A DNA stretch of 64,000 bases from Ulota crispa (taxonomy: Eukaryota > Streptophyta > Bryopsida > Orthotrichales > Orthotrichaceae). The stretch is from positions 11,524,409-11,588,408 of the forward strand of contig OY987250.1 of assembly GCA_963920765.1 (NCBI GenBank). Reading direction: 5' to 3'. The translations under genes were made by a program, and so were the position numbers. The stretch's first letter is position 1. Every line of letters starts with the position of its first letter. Below are positions 12,901-25,048 of the stretch, one piece after another. A model generated the notes under the pieces. That model was not told where the DNA came from. It saw only the letters and a program-made list of their open reading frames with translations, and did no database searches.

Positions 12901-15900
12901 TAACTTTAAAAAGCCGTTAAACAGAAGTGACAACCACCGGCTTAAGAGGAAAAAGAAAGGAAGAACAGGGTGCAATCCACTCACGAAATACAAAGTAGAC
13001 AATGCTACACGACTGTCGTCATCGCCGGTGCGACCTTTCAAACGCTTCCGGTTGAACCGAACATAAATGTTGGTCAAATTGTCGATAAACTTAAGTAGAA
13101 CTGGGACAACCTGAATATCACACCCAAATGTTAAGATAAGCAAGGTTGACTTTCAAGAATTCAACGTCAATGCTCCTTCACTACCGCAAAATGACATGTG
13201 AACGTAATACTACATACCGTGTATAAGCGGTAAGCATCCATTTCTTGACGAACAAAGGCCACAAGGCTTTGACTGGCTGAGTTGATCCACCTATCCAGGA
13301 CATTTGTAGACTGCTTCAAGATAGTCCGGTCAAGTGGCTTGAAAGGATCAAGCCCCTCTGCATCTAACCTCTTCACATTTTGCACCAAAAACCTGTATGC
13401 ATTATACCATGGCAAGAAGACATCTTTCACCTGCCACACCACACCTCGACAGGGATTAGCAACATTCTTGAATAAATGGAATGGTCAATGACAATAGTTG
13501 GTCATGCGATTGACAAACATTACCCTAATTGAAGGGCAGGGTTGGCGCATTCATGGCATGAAAGGTTGGCTTAGTGACTCCGATAGCAACACCTAACTGC
13601 TTTTTATGCCCTCTGGATGACATCATAATGCCCCTTATAGACCCCAAGCTTACACTTATTTGACAAAGAAAGAAACGAAACCACAGATTGGTTAACTTAC
13701 CACTGAATAAACACCCTCTTTTTTAAATCTGAGCGGTTCTCCTTTCACAACAGGAGAATTGATAAGGTACAATCTCAACGCATCCTGCACCCACACAAGT
13801 GAAAGTAAAAAACAAGCAGTCAAATAGACTCAGATTGAATTAATATTTGATAAAGCATACCACAGCGAATGGGTAGACCGATTGGAAAAGAAGTGCAAGT
13901 TCACTTACAGCACCATATTCGTCAATAATGTCTGTTGGAGGTGGATAGTTATTAAGCCGCTTGCTCATCTTCTTTCCATCCTCCGCCAATACCAAACCAT
14001 TGCAAATCAGATTCTGGAATGCAGGTCTGTCAAACAAAGCCGTAGACAGTACCATCAATGTATAAAACCTGCAATACTCACAAGGTATAAGTCAAAGAAA
14101 GAAAAAACTATTGCAAACGGTGTAACAAACAAGCATTAAGTTGTAAAATACAACAGTACAAACAAGCAAAAATGCACACAATCCAAGAGTACCTGTGTCA
14201 GCTAAGACCAGAAAACTCCAATGCAAAAATCTTTGATCCACCAGCAACTATTTTCATACTGAAGATCGCATATAGATTGATACAGATACCAGCTAATATA
14301 AGAAGTAAAATGATGCGTTGTTGGAACTAGACGAAATCATAATCCTGCCGATTGGGAGAGAAGCAGCATTTACCATCCACGGGTCTGGTCAAGGCCTTCA
14401 GCAACAAAATGACCAGGAAAGTTTCTCTCGAAGAGCTCTTGATTCTCGAATGGATAATGGATGTACGCGTATGGCATAGATCCGCTTTCGAACCAACAAT
14501 CAAAAACCTGTGAAGCATAGACCTCCATATTGTCATGCTATAAAAGTTCCAGTATGAAGATAGCACAGGAAGTATGCGGACCTGCAACAGATATTCAACT
14601 GATTTGGCTTGGCTATTCCTACTCATAAAGAATAGTTGTCATCCATAACACAAATCTCACCCTTCGGAGACCAGATTATGATTAATAATGCTACCATGAG
14701 TCTGCTATGAGCAGACTAAGCAGGCTAGACTAAATTAATATGTATGAAGATCAGTTCAAGCTGCATTGAAATATGAGCACAATAGATATGAAGAACTTAC
14801 ATCCTCGACACGCTTCAAGACTCCAAACTCTGGACCTCGAGGCGATGGAATAGTAACGTGATCAATGTGATGACGATGGAGATCTGTGGCCTGCATTACC
14901 AGGAAAATTGTAAGAGTCGAACAACATGCACAGGTGGTCCTTGTCCAACTTCTACCTCATATACATTCCACCTGAGTTCAAGTACGAGAGTAAGTAAGTC
15001 GGAAGACACCTTGAAGCCAGAATGCTCTTCAAGCTCTTGGATGGAACCGATGACCACAGTATCCACTCCATCGTCACTACGCCAAATGGGCAAGGGTGTG
15101 CCCCAAAACCGAGTGCGACTAATGGCCCAGTCTCTAGCATTCTCGAGCCAATTGTGAAATCTCTTCTCCTGGAAAATTATGCCACTTTCACTTGATGTAC
15201 AAACTAAGGTTTAATCTATGTGCTTAAAAGAATAAAAGCAACAGATGTAGCATTTCCACACGAATCATTGCAAAGCTCACTCACCCTTTGCAGAAAAACA
15301 AAACAGAAAAATATGGAACCTCAAAATAATCTGAAAGGGAAAGCAGTAGATAATCGTGCAGAGAAACTATATACTAAATTTGCAAAAATTACAACACTAG
15401 CAAACAAACACATACCTTCACAGAATCTGGGACCCAATAAGTCTGTCTGTTGTTTTCAACAAGACGGTCCTTAAATTGTTCAACTGCCACATACCTATAT
15501 AACACCACAAATAAGGAATCTTTCTTTTGAACCTAGTACAAATAATGAGCAGTCATTAAATTCAACCCACTTCTGTAGAGAGTTCTTCCCTTGGCTAGGT
15601 CAGAAAATAAAACATACCAGCTGGGAACTACTTTGTAAATTAGAGGGGTGTCTGATCTCCAGCAGTACGGATATGAATGCATGATACTGCCAGCATTCAC
15701 TAGCCTGCCCTTGGCCTGCGTTACGACATTTCAACCTCGAACATATGAGTTTGCATTATGACTTGAAAATCACCTGACGTTGAAACTTACCAGTTGTCTT
15801 TAAATGCTCAAAAATCAAGGCCTTGGTTAAAACTAAATGATAGAAACTGCTAAAGGAAACGCATATTAAATTCCAAAAAATTCTATGGTATCCAGCTTTC

Positions 15901-18445
15901 AAAATATGAAAAAAACAAGACACACACCTTAATAGCAGCAATAATATCCTTGTCCGCTTCTTTAACAAAACGGCCTTTGTAATCAGATACTTCCGCCGTG
16001 AAGTTGCCATCCCCATCAACTGGATTAGGTAGATTGGGACCCTGATGTAAGACAAGTCAACAAAAGAACACTAAGTACAAGAATAACCAAAGAGAAATGG
16101 AATTTACAATAGTGACACCAAATAGGTCAAAATTGTTCAGTTCGTCTTTCTATGCTCTTCCAATCCTCCGATCATTACTTTGGCATCCTTCTAATAATTA
16201 CTGGGTCACACGTAACAACGTATAGGTATTTCAGCTTCATTGAATGTACAGAAAATTTGAATTATGTTTGGAGATCATGTAACTAAAAGAGACAGAAGCC
16301 CAAGAGTGAAGAGGTATTGCATCTCAGTCATGCATGCCCATCAAAATGCACATCTCATCTCAAAAACACCTTAACAATCAAGCAATTTCTGTTGAGGTAC
16401 TACTCATCGTAACAGAAGAGACCCAAGAACATCAATCTCACCTTCTTGATGACGCCGTTAGCCAAGCACACGCGGTAATCGTCCTCTCCAAATGCAGGCG
16501 CACAATGGACTACTCCAGTTCCGCTATCATCACTAACATAATTATCTGCTACGACCTTGAAGGCAGTGTCTAAAAATTGCACGAAATAATCAAACAAAGG
16601 TTTGTACCTGCATCATATTCCAGCCCAACCACAGTGTGATCATCCAAATTTCAAACAACGAACAGAAGGAAACTATACGCATATAGCACATACACTAGAT
16701 TGTGACAAAAACAATAGTGTTTCGGGGGGAATGTCATGTATAAATAGTTACGTACTTCTTGCCTACTAAAGCACTACCCTTGCACTGGTCAATGACGTCG
16801 TATGTGCCAGAATCAACAGGTGCAGCGGCTTGCTCTGAGCCATGACCAGTCCCCTTCTTATCACCTTTCTTGTCTCCTTTCTTTGCAACATTTTTCTCAG
16901 CAGGAGCGTTATTGGATGCGTCAGTCTTGGCCTTGGCATTTGGCGCTCCCTTTGCCTTTGTGCTTGGAAGCTGAGATAGCCTCGATTCTGCTACAATATA
17001 GACAGCACCTGTAGTTTTATGTCGAACCTGCGATAAAATTCATGTGTGACGTGAGCAAAGGTTATAAAACTACATGTTGGATTCAATTCACCAAAAAATG
17101 GATGACTTCATGTCACATACAATCTAAACAATAATAAAGTTGACCTGATCAGAACCTTTCTAGATTTTTCTCGATCACCCTAACATCTGTCAACGAAACG
17201 AAAAACATTCATAAGCTAGGCAAAAGTGAAGAAATTATAAAATACAGCCCAAGTTCTAAATACAGAGACAGACCTTGGTGTAAGTGAGGTTGGCATTCAC
17301 ACACAAAACCAAGTTACTAGGAAGCGTCCAGGGAGTAGTAGTCCAAGCCACCATTGACGCTCCTTCAGCATCTTCCAGCAACGGAAACGCCACCATGACT
17401 GCAGGATCCGACACATCCTGGAGTATAAAAAAAAAAAAAAACTCATTCAGCATGCTATAACTTCTAAGAAAGAAAAACCCGGTCGTTTTAGTGCTGCTAC
17501 TCTACAATGGCTAACAGAACAAAGTACAACTCCAAATTCGCTCAAAAACTTTGTAAAATTGAGAAGTTGATCGACCGATCGAACTAAACCCAAAACCCCT
17601 CTTACCAATTTACTCCAACTGAACTACTCAGAAACCCTAAAACCGCAAGCTTGAGAAAACAAACCTTGTAATTCAGGCCAGCCTCAAAATTTGACAGCAC
17701 TGTTGTGCAGCCAGTACTGTAAGGCATAACCTGAAAAACGAATTCCAAACATTAGCTTTACTGAAGTTGCAAGTGTCCACAAACAAATAAAGCAAGTACA
17801 ATGCTAAACCCTAAATCCTGGGGATTCAAGTGCAGAGGCTCGGTGCGTCCTTTAAACCCTAAACCTAGAATTCCATCCCTTGAACCCTAAACCTGGAATT
17901 CCATGACGCACCTTGAGACCTTGATACACGTATCCCTTCTGGTACAGCTGCTTGAACACCCACCACACGGACTCCATGAACTCAGGGTCTAGGGTTTTGT
18001 AATCATTCTTAAAATCGATCCAGCGGCCCATGCGAGTGACAGTCTTCTCCCACTCCTGGCTATACCGCATCACAATGCTGCGGCACTCTTCGTTGTACAC
18101 GTCGATCCCGAGAGCCAACACGTCATCCTTCGTTTTGATCCCGAGCTTCTTGTCGATCTCGTACTCCACGGGCAAGCCGTGACAATCCCAACCGAAGCGG
18201 CGCGTGACGTGATGGCCCGTGGCACTCTGGTAGCGCGTGACGATGTCCTTGATCGTGCCCGCCAGAATGTGGCCATAATGCGGCAGGCCAGTAGCGAACG
18301 GAGGCCCGTCGTAGAAGATGTACTCGGGCTTGCCCTCGGTCCGCTTCAGCTGAGTTTCAAATGCGTTTAAGGACTCCCACAGCTGCAGGGTTTTCTCCTC
18401 CTGCTTCGGGAAGGAATAATCCCTCCCCTCCGGAATGTCCTCCAT
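9914..18445 (-). CDS. Isoleucine--tRNA ligase, cytosolic
   Basis: Twenty-seven coding exons join with GT-AG boundaries and consistent phase into 1198 residues, the normal length for plant cytosolic IleRS. Exons, high to low: 17912-18445, 17665-17730, 17274-17417, 16756-17027, 16442-16607, 15928-16041, 15618-15715, 15416-15494, 15010-15168, 14801-14890, 14374-14507, 13909-14068, 13701-13784, 13218-13430, 12985-13110, 12672-12809, 12298-12380, 12143-12206, 11887-11975, 11629-11770, 11379-11442, 11154-11221, 10898-11032, 10596-10661, 10378-10489, 10172-10260, 9914-10021. The enzyme charges tRNA-Ile. Visible motifs are the class I HYGH signature (GLPHYGH), editing-domain motifs [11 protein letters not shown] and GTGVVHCAP, and KMSKR at 13950-13970. 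Exon 4 encodes a Lys/Ala/Gly-rich linker, known in plant homologues. The ATG at 18445 ([12 protein letters not shown]) is preferred because the frame upstream lacks an ATG. Confidence 0.96.
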
Positions 18446-19060
18446 CCAAAAGATCTTCTTCTCTTTCTTTCGCACCTTTGTAATATCACATACCGCCTCC
18501 AATTCCTGCCGTCAAATCTCAAGACTTTCAAATCGTATCAGATACCGATCACACAACCGCCAGAACTATTCGAATGTCAATAATCATCCTTGCACGAATT
18601 CATAACACACGCTAATTGAAAACAGATAAAGCTCTCGCGTGAATAACTGCAGGTACAATACTAGCGATATTCTTAAGGACGATATGAATTCTATTATCTT
18701 TAAAAAGATTGCAATGCAAGACGCCAACGCTCAGTGCATTTACTGCATTCACGCAGTTCCGGTGGTCCTGGATTTCAAGGTAGCAGGAGGCAGCAAGTGA
18801 ATTCCTGAGAAGAACGCGGAGTAAGCACCCGAACAAAAGTGAACAAAAGCAGGAACGACCGCGGGAGAAAGCACACCGAGTTGGAAGCGAGTTGGCCAAC
18901 AGCGCCCCGTTGAAAGGCGGAAGAGCAGCGAGGAAATGAAAACTATGAGAAAAAAGACGAGGGGGAAGAGCGATGGGGAGAGCTGCTGCGGATACCGCAG
19001 CACTAATGCTGTGGCAGAGGGGAGCAAATTAGGGTTTCCGGGCAGCTGGAGCCGAAATCC
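18446..19060 (-). promoter_or_regulatory. Presumed 5' UTR and promoter of the IleRS gene
   Basis: This segment upstream of the start codon has higher GC content than the AT-rich spacer beyond about 19100. That fits a 5' leader, possibly with a leader intron, and a core promoter. The reading frame stays open for a short distance above the ATG but without another ATG. No TATA box or defined motif was identified, so the boundaries are estimates. Confidence 0.4.
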
Positions 19061-20666
19061 AGGACCGGCCTGAGGTCTTCCCCAAGTCAGGGCGTCCGAG
19101 CTTCAGCCCAATGCCCAAGGCACCGAAGTTTGGTGGACTTTACATTAAAATTTGACACCTTGGCCATTTAGGGGTTAGACATTTCATGCATAGGCAGTGA
19201 AATAAGGTTAAGAGGTCATCGCCCCTCCCCCTCCCTCAACGAGCTTTTATTGAGTTACTGGTGACCCTAGGGTTCAAACTAGTCGTTAGGCGCCCGACTT
19301 TCTGAACCCTAGTGGCAAAAAAAGTTTTGGATTTTTATGTAATGAATCTAGAAGCATTTATAATTTAATATTCATAGATTTCAAATTTTGGTTTGATTGG
19401 TAAAAGAAAGACATTTTACCCTACATTTCAAAAATGCAATGTATTGAAAGGAGAGAACATTGTTAGTTTCCCAAAATAGTAAATTTTACAACACTAGCAA
19501 ATATTGAAGTGTTTATCTTTGAAAAATTCTCCTTGGTGGAATGTAAATTCAATTAACATGATTCAAGTTAAATTGGAAAGTAGACTTGATTTTCTATTAC
19601 AAAAAAAAAAAAAAACTTGAAAAATGCTTTTTTGTTTTGGGCAGCCCTAAAAATACGGGAAGCGACCAAAAAACGGTTGATTGGGCGCTTAGGGGCTAAG
19701 CACCATTTTCCCAACAAGAAATGCATCATGAATTATGTTATCACAATTTCCATTTCATTCCTTCAAAGAAATTCCCATGGTTGCTTATAAATATTTTGAT
19801 GCAAGGTTCTTCCTAACTCTAATTTTAGCCAATTTTGGATTACATGCTTGTTCACAAGTTGCAACACTAGTTCATTGAACTTTGCTCAATACAAAAAATG
19901 GAAGGAGAGTAAGATAGTGTATTTGAAGACTATGTTTACATGTATCATGCTTTACAAATTTCAAAAGCTTTTCTCAAATCACTTTGTGTTGGCTAAAAAT
20001 GTGAAGCCAAAATATTCTTGTTTGGTAGCAAGATACAAGAAGAAGATAAATTTTACCTATAATCTTCCTCTTTTTATTACAATAAGCAACTACTTAACTT
20101 AATTTTGCATAATCCCAAATTTTTAAGGTAATTTGCTTCCTTAGCATATTTTGAGGAGTTGATTTGTTTGAACAAAGACATTGGTTGAAATACTTTTCTT
20201 CAATAAATAAGGTTATACCAACACCATTGTGGATGAACTAGTCTGCATTATAATTTCCAAAAGCAAAGGTTTTGTCTATTTAACATTCTCATGAAATTTC
20301 TATTTTTAAGCTACAAAGGTCAGTAAGTTACAAGGGTCAGTAAGTTACAGAGGTTGGTAACTTCTCCCTCCATGTACAAGTTTTTATGTTTAGGGTTCAA
20401 AAATTTTGGACTCTAATTATCCTATTTCCTTACATCCAAGAACATGTTTCATTTAGTATTTTCAAGATTAGATTCTAACTTGGTTGATTATTTCACAACT
20501 TCTATTTATGCTCAAAAGTGCATACACTATCTTTAACTTTTTTTTGACAATTGCCAAAAAATTGGCTAGCGTGCAACCAAGGTTGAATCACCCCATATAG
20601 TGCTCTTATCACACAAAAGTTTATTTGAATCAAGTAAGATGTACTAATTATTTCTTCTACTTATAA
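19061..20666. other. AT-rich intergenic spacer with a possible degenerate element
   Basis: No gene was found. A pair of imperfect inverted ends occurs at about 19278-19300 (TAGTCGTTAGGCGCCC) and 19680-19702 (GGGCGCTTAGGGGCTA), about 425 bp apart. They resemble the CCCCTAAGCG ends of the TTAA elements near 61.8 kb, but the TTAA sites are not preserved. The rest shows nothing beyond AT-rich sequence and short A/T runs. Confidence 0.4.
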
Positions 20667-20910
20667 TGCACTATTTGTTAATTTGGGAAAAAAACCCAAT
20701 TTAGGGACTTTTAGATTTTAATTTTAAAGAGGTTTTTAGAGATTTAGAGTAAATTATTTCTATAAGACTTTACATTAGTGATGAAATGTCTTGAAGGAAT
20801 TATCAAAACCCGGCCCACTTTAAATCATCAAAATACTCTCACAAATGCAAAACTCAATATCCCAACATCTAGTTTGGAAAAGAAATTTTCCCAAATTAAC
20901 AAAAATGGCA
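20667..20910. mobile_element. MITE, terminal motif TTGTTAATTTGGGA, copy 2
   Basis: The left end CTATTTGTTAATTTGGGAAA and the reverse complement of the right end CATTTTTGTTAATTTGGGAA form an imperfect terminal inverted repeat. The ends match the elements at 617-870 and 40433-40748, and the interior shares blocks with the 617 copy, including a run about a Lys-coding TTTAAAG/CTTTAAA motif. No coding sequence. Confidence 0.65.
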
Positions 20911-20976
20911 TTTTATCGGTATCTTCTTATTATATTGAATGTGTTCAGTCACCAAATTTTTCCTTTGCACACGTAC

Positions 20977-21209
20977 AGCGCCCTGCAACATAACTTTGTT
21001 CACTCCCAAAATATTGCAAAATGGAACCCATTATTGACCAATGTGCATAAGCTAATATATTTATATGGTTACAAGAAATACATAAACTTTCTAAACCTTG
21101 GAATTTTGTGCATGGAATGGGAATTTGCTAGCACTGATTAGAGGAATTTGAATATGTTAATGTGTAATTGGTCAGTTGTGGAGTGAATAAAGTTAAGTTG
21201 TAGGCTGCG
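20977..21209. mobile_element. MITE family D, solo copy with GTAC target duplication
   Basis: A 233-bp segment is flanked by GTAC at 20973-20976 and 21210-21213. Its ends match as AGCGCCCTGCAACATAACTT and, as reverse complement, CGCAGCCTACAACTTAACTT, and the similarity continues through TTCACTCC. A second copy at 24073-24688 has the same ends and interior but contains another insertion, so this solo copy shows the uninterrupted sequence. Confidence 0.8.
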
Positions 21210-21413
21210 GTACCTTTTAATATTTGAATAATTTCTAAGTTCTAATTTTATTTAGAAGAAGAATCACATTTATCAAATTTTGTTACATTCATTATTTCTT
21301 ATTACATTTGTTATTATTTTATTACATTTTTAGTGCAAGGAGATCCATTGCAAAAAGTAATCTTATGGCTCTTAGGAACTTTCAGATATGATTTTAAAGG
21401 ATCAGATATGATT

Positions 21414-22328
21414 TTAACCCTTTAGAGACCACTGAACCATATTTTGGTTTGGGAAAGTAGTTTTTGGCCTATACAATAAAATCACTCAACAATTTGGAAA
21501 ATGGTCTTGAAGAGCACTTGTGATCACTAGAATTTTGCATCCAACTCAAGAAACAACAATGGAATCGGATATGTGAGTTGATATATAATGGTGTTTACAC
21601 ATCTTGACCTCAAAATACGTATCCATATTTAGTCAAAGATGGATCAAAGCAACAACACAATACATCAAACGTCCAAAAATAATGCCATATTTCAATTGTG
21701 CAATCTTAAAAAAAATTCAAATTACTTAAGGAATACGCTTGTATTGTTTCTCTATATGATAGTAGTACAATTGTAGTATTTGAGAATCCATTGAAATGAT
21801 ACTATCATTTTATTTTTTAAAAATTCATCTTACATTTAAGGCCAATTCTTGATTGCTTTCACCAATTGGATTTTCCATAACAATTATCAAATTTCTTGTA
21901 GAATTGTTTTAGGGTAGCAAAGAAAATGGGATTTTTGACCATTTTTGTCCACTTAGTTACACATTGTGATTGCTTTTTTTGTCTATTTTGTGTGAAACTG
22001 GTCTTGTTGGAAAGGTGGGAAATCTTGCTTTCTAGAAATGTAAGGCTCTTCTCAACCAAAGCTTGCATGAAGAATCAACATTCAAAACCACAAAAGTATG
22101 AAAACCTGGAGATTTTCCATATACAGCTCACTCAATCATTATAATATTTCACCTCCAACGGTAAATCTAGTTGAAACTTTGATACATTACAACAAACAAG
22201 ATGTCCTTCACATTTGTACGATAGGATTATTCAAATTGGGGCCATATTTGATTCAAATGCACATCTAATTTTATTGCTATGGTTTCTAGTAAATTTTGGG
22301 AAAATGTGTGTGGTCTTTAAAGGGTTAA
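21414..22328. mobile_element. piggyBac-like element with TTAA ends, about 0.92 kb
   Basis: The left end reads TTAACCCTTTAGAGACCAC and the reverse complement of the right end reads TTAACCCTTTAAAGACCAC, so the TTAA is intact on both sides and the termini differ at one of the next 15 bases. TTAA target duplication followed by CCC is the signature of piggyBac-type transposons. The interior is AT-rich without a transposase frame, so this would be a non-autonomous derivative. Smaller elements with TTAACCC ends are at 61341, 61788 and 63639. Confidence 0.72.
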
Positions 22329-23238
22329 AATACATTAAATCTTTCCAAAAAGAAAAATGAAAACATAGGAGACTCTTTCAAAAGTATTGTAGACTGAATT
22401 TTTTCATTGGGATGAGTTTGCTTGTAGTTACACGTGTTACTTCCTCCATTCTTACATTATTACACAACCATAATTCAGAGTTTGATTTGGAAACAAGGGC
22501 TAAGAAATTTTAGTAACTTTGAACTTCTAAACCCCTCATGACCAAACATGATAAACTGTTCATATACATGTGATATTTTTATTTTTTATTTTTTTGAGTG
22601 ATCCAAATTAAGTCTAGTTTACCATCCTGCAATCATAGCTCATTAAATATTTGATAAAAGTTGTGAAACTTTGACTTTTTGTTTTGTGTAAAACACACTT
22701 CCAAACGGCAAAAAAAGAGAGAAAAAATGCCAAAAATCAAAACCTTTAATAATTCAAAATAAAAAACAAGGCCGGTCAAATTCCAATACATGTTACAGAA
22801 ATTTAATGAGGCCTGGCTTAGTTCACGGTAAGTAAGAGAACCTAAATGTTACATTAACAGTTTAGCAACATCTACAAACAAACTCAAAGTTACATGCGGT
22901 TGCACCCAAACAAGGCACAGAGTCTAACAAAACTTGTCACAATATTGGAATATAGGGAACACATTGTGTAAGTGGCAATGAAACTAAGCATGTAACATGA
23001 TCTTTTTTATTGTCGTTTTTGCATTTCAATACAAGCATTTCAAAGGGGTTTAGTGTTTACAATAGGTAGGTTTATGGAGTAGCTTCAACAATTCCTAATG
23101 TATTCATACAATCTCAAAAAATTTCAAAAACAATTTTGCTTACATCCATGCCCATTTCTTAACAAGCATGTGCAATTAGATTCTCAGAAGACCCTCAAAA
23201 TTACCACATTTGAAGTAAGTGTCAATTTTAGGTTCTTC
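22329..23238. other. AT-rich intergenic spacer
   Basis: No gene, RNA or repeat boundary was supported here. The sequence is AT-rich with A/T runs and short open frames only. Confidence 0.5.
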
Positions 23239-23331
23239 TAAGGTATGTACACCCATAAGTGTCAGTGCCCCATGGGTGCCACCTGCCATGTCAGGGATTA
23301 AAAAATACAAAATCAAATGCTTATGGATGCG

Positions 23332-23795
23332 GAAGTGATGGTTATAGGTGAGGGAGTGATGGTTATGGATGAGGGAGTGATGGTTATGGGTGAGGGAGTG
23401 ATGGTTATGGGTGAGGGAGTGATGGTTATGGGTGAGGGAGTGATGGTTATGGGTGAGGGAGTGATGGTTATGGGTGAGGGAGTGATGGTTATGGGTGAGG
23501 GAGTGATGGTTATGGGTGAGGGAGTGATGGTTATGGGTGAGGGAGTGATGGTTATGGGTGAGGGAGTGATGGTTATGGGTGAGGGAGTGATGGTTATGGG
23601 TGAAGGAGTGATGGTTATGGGTGAGGGAGTGATGGTTATGGGTGAGGGAGTGATGGTTATGGGTGAGGGAGTGATGGTTATGGGTGAGGGAGTGATGGTT
23701 ATGGGTGAGGGAGTGATGGTTATGGGTGAAGGAGTGATGGTTATGGGTGAGGGAGTGATGGTTATGGGTGAGGGAGTGATGGTTATGGGTAACAA
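23332..23795. repeat. 21-bp minisatellite, about 22 units
   Basis: The unit GTGAGGGAGTGATGGTTATGG repeats head to tail about 22 times with very few substitutions. Because 21 is divisible by three, all frames stay open, giving artefactual ORFs with seven-residue repeats on both strands. These have no other protein features and are not taken as genes. The near identity of units implies recent expansion or gene-conversion-like homogenisation. The same 21-bp unit family occurs with few copies inside related elements at 31.4 kb and 35.1 kb. Confidence 0.95.
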
Positions 23796-24072
23796 AGTGG
23801 TGGTTTTGGGTGACTAACATGATAATTTTGAGTGCCTCATCTCACTATTTAAGAACCAATAAGCATTGTTTTTAGCATCTCTTACACACAACTATACAAT
23901 TTTAGTGATTTTGGACTTTGAAAAATCTTTGTGAACAAATGCTAGGAATTGGAACTTTGAAATTGATACCAATATTTTTGATTTCCTCTTCCAAACTTAA
24001 CAATATTATTTTCAAAGTTCATCAATTAATTTTCCTACTTCAAAATCCTTAATTTGACGCTTATGGGTGTAT

Positions 24073-24688
24073 CGCGGCTTGCAACATAACTTCGTTCACT
24101 CCCACAATATTGCAAAATGGAACCCATTATTGACCAGTGTGCATAAGCTAATGTATTTATATGGTCACAGGAAATATACAACCTTCCTAAACCTTGAAAT
24201 TTTGAGCACAAAATGGGCAATTGCTAACACTGATTAAAGGAATTTGAATACTATAGGTTGGAAGCAGATACAACATAAAATAGTTAAAATAAAGTAAGTC
24301 AAAATTTTCCAAAAATCGTTTGCTTGAAATGCCGAATGCAAAATAAAAAGAAAGGCTGAGATGCCAAATTTTTTGATATAGTATTGTATCCTAAAATAAC
24401 CTTCAGACATCTTCATGTAAAAGTGTTAAGGTTCATTAAGTTTAGCCGCCACAATTAGAATAATTGAAGGTAATCATCTCTTAAATTTGATTGAAACATC
24501 TAGATGACTGTCGAATAAATAAATTTGTACTTCTGAAATAGCCAAAAGTTTAATCAATCAATATGTACAACTCCAAATTACTTTTTTTCAAAAAAATATT
24601 TGATTGGTCGAATCAGCCTATAGTATGTCAATGTGTAATTGGTCAATTGGTCAGTTGTGGAGTAAACGAAGTTAAGTTGTAGGCCGCT
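24073..24688. mobile_element. MITE family D copy inserted in the terminus of a family B element
   Basis: The ends match the solo copy at 20977-21209: CGCGGCTTGCAACATAACTT on the left and AGCGGCCTACAACTTAACTT as reverse complement of the right, within junctions GTAT (24069-24072) and GTAC (24689-24692). It therefore inserted at a GTAC inside the right terminal repeat of the family B element, with one later substitution. It contains a further 373-bp insertion at 24251-24623. Confidence 0.82.
24251..24623. mobile_element. Innermost nested MITE with TA duplication
   Basis: A 373-bp segment bounded by CTATAGG on the left and CCTATAG on the right interrupts the family D element, with TA on both sides (24249-24250 and 24624-24625). 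The solo family D copy reads straight through the same point (GAATATGTTAATG), which proves the insertion and gives its ends. The TA duplication suggests a Tc1/mariner-like mechanism. No coding capacity. Confidence 0.82.
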
Positions 24689-24700
24689 GTACATACCTTA

Positions 24701-25048
24701 CCTTAGATTCCAAAGGTTAACCATCCGTTCAAAGTTTCAAATAGAGTCGACAATTCTGACCGCCAAAACTCCGGGCCGCCGGGGCTCACTTATCGAACGC
24801 AATGCAAGGGTGGCCCGCCGAAATAGAGGGCGACTCTGGAGAACGAACTCCGTCACTCTCGCCGGCGAAGAACAAGAGCCGAGGACGACGAAGCAAAAGC
24901 AGAAGCAGAGATCGCTGCAGCAGCGACAGCAACCTTAACAACAACAGATCAGATCAGCAACAGATCAGATCGGCACCGCATTGCAAGCTCTGCAGCACCC
25001 GAACCGAAGCGTTTCACAGAAGCTCCAAGACGGAGTTGAGCTGGCAAG
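24701..25048 (+). promoter_or_regulatory. Presumed promoter and 5' UTR of the AP-2 mu gene
   Basis: Composition shifts from AT-rich spacer to GC-richer sequence from about 24750. The leader is purine-rich with a repeated CAGATCAGATC. ATG triplets at 24802 and 24981 open frames that run past the main start in other phases, so if the transcript begins upstream of them they would be overlapping upstream ORFs. The transcription start is unknown. Confidence 0.4.

Larger units (their letters stand above)
23239..24700. mobile_element. MITE family B copy 1, carrying a minisatellite and a nested insertion
   Basis: The left terminus is TAAGGTATGTACACCCATAA. The right terminus has been split: CGCTTATGGGTGTA ends at 24071 and CATACCTTA resumes at 24692-24700. 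With the insertion at 24073-24688 removed, the right end becomes the inverted match of the left end. TA occurs at both outer junctions. The interior holds the 21-bp minisatellite (about 23332-23795) and unique sequence that matches, in reverse orientation, the elements at 31087-31595 and 34854-35263. Confidence 0.82.

Noticed and set aside
18446-18502. Extension of IleRS to an upstream start giving [10 protein letters not shown]
   Set aside because: That codon is TTG, not ATG, and the ATG at 18445 aligns with the usual plant N-terminus.
23176-23820. Long open frames on both strands over the minisatellite, encoding seven-residue repeats
   Set aside because: The 21-bp period keeps every frame open. 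There is no start context, domain or splice partner, and the same happens with shorter arrays at 31.4 and 35.1 kb.
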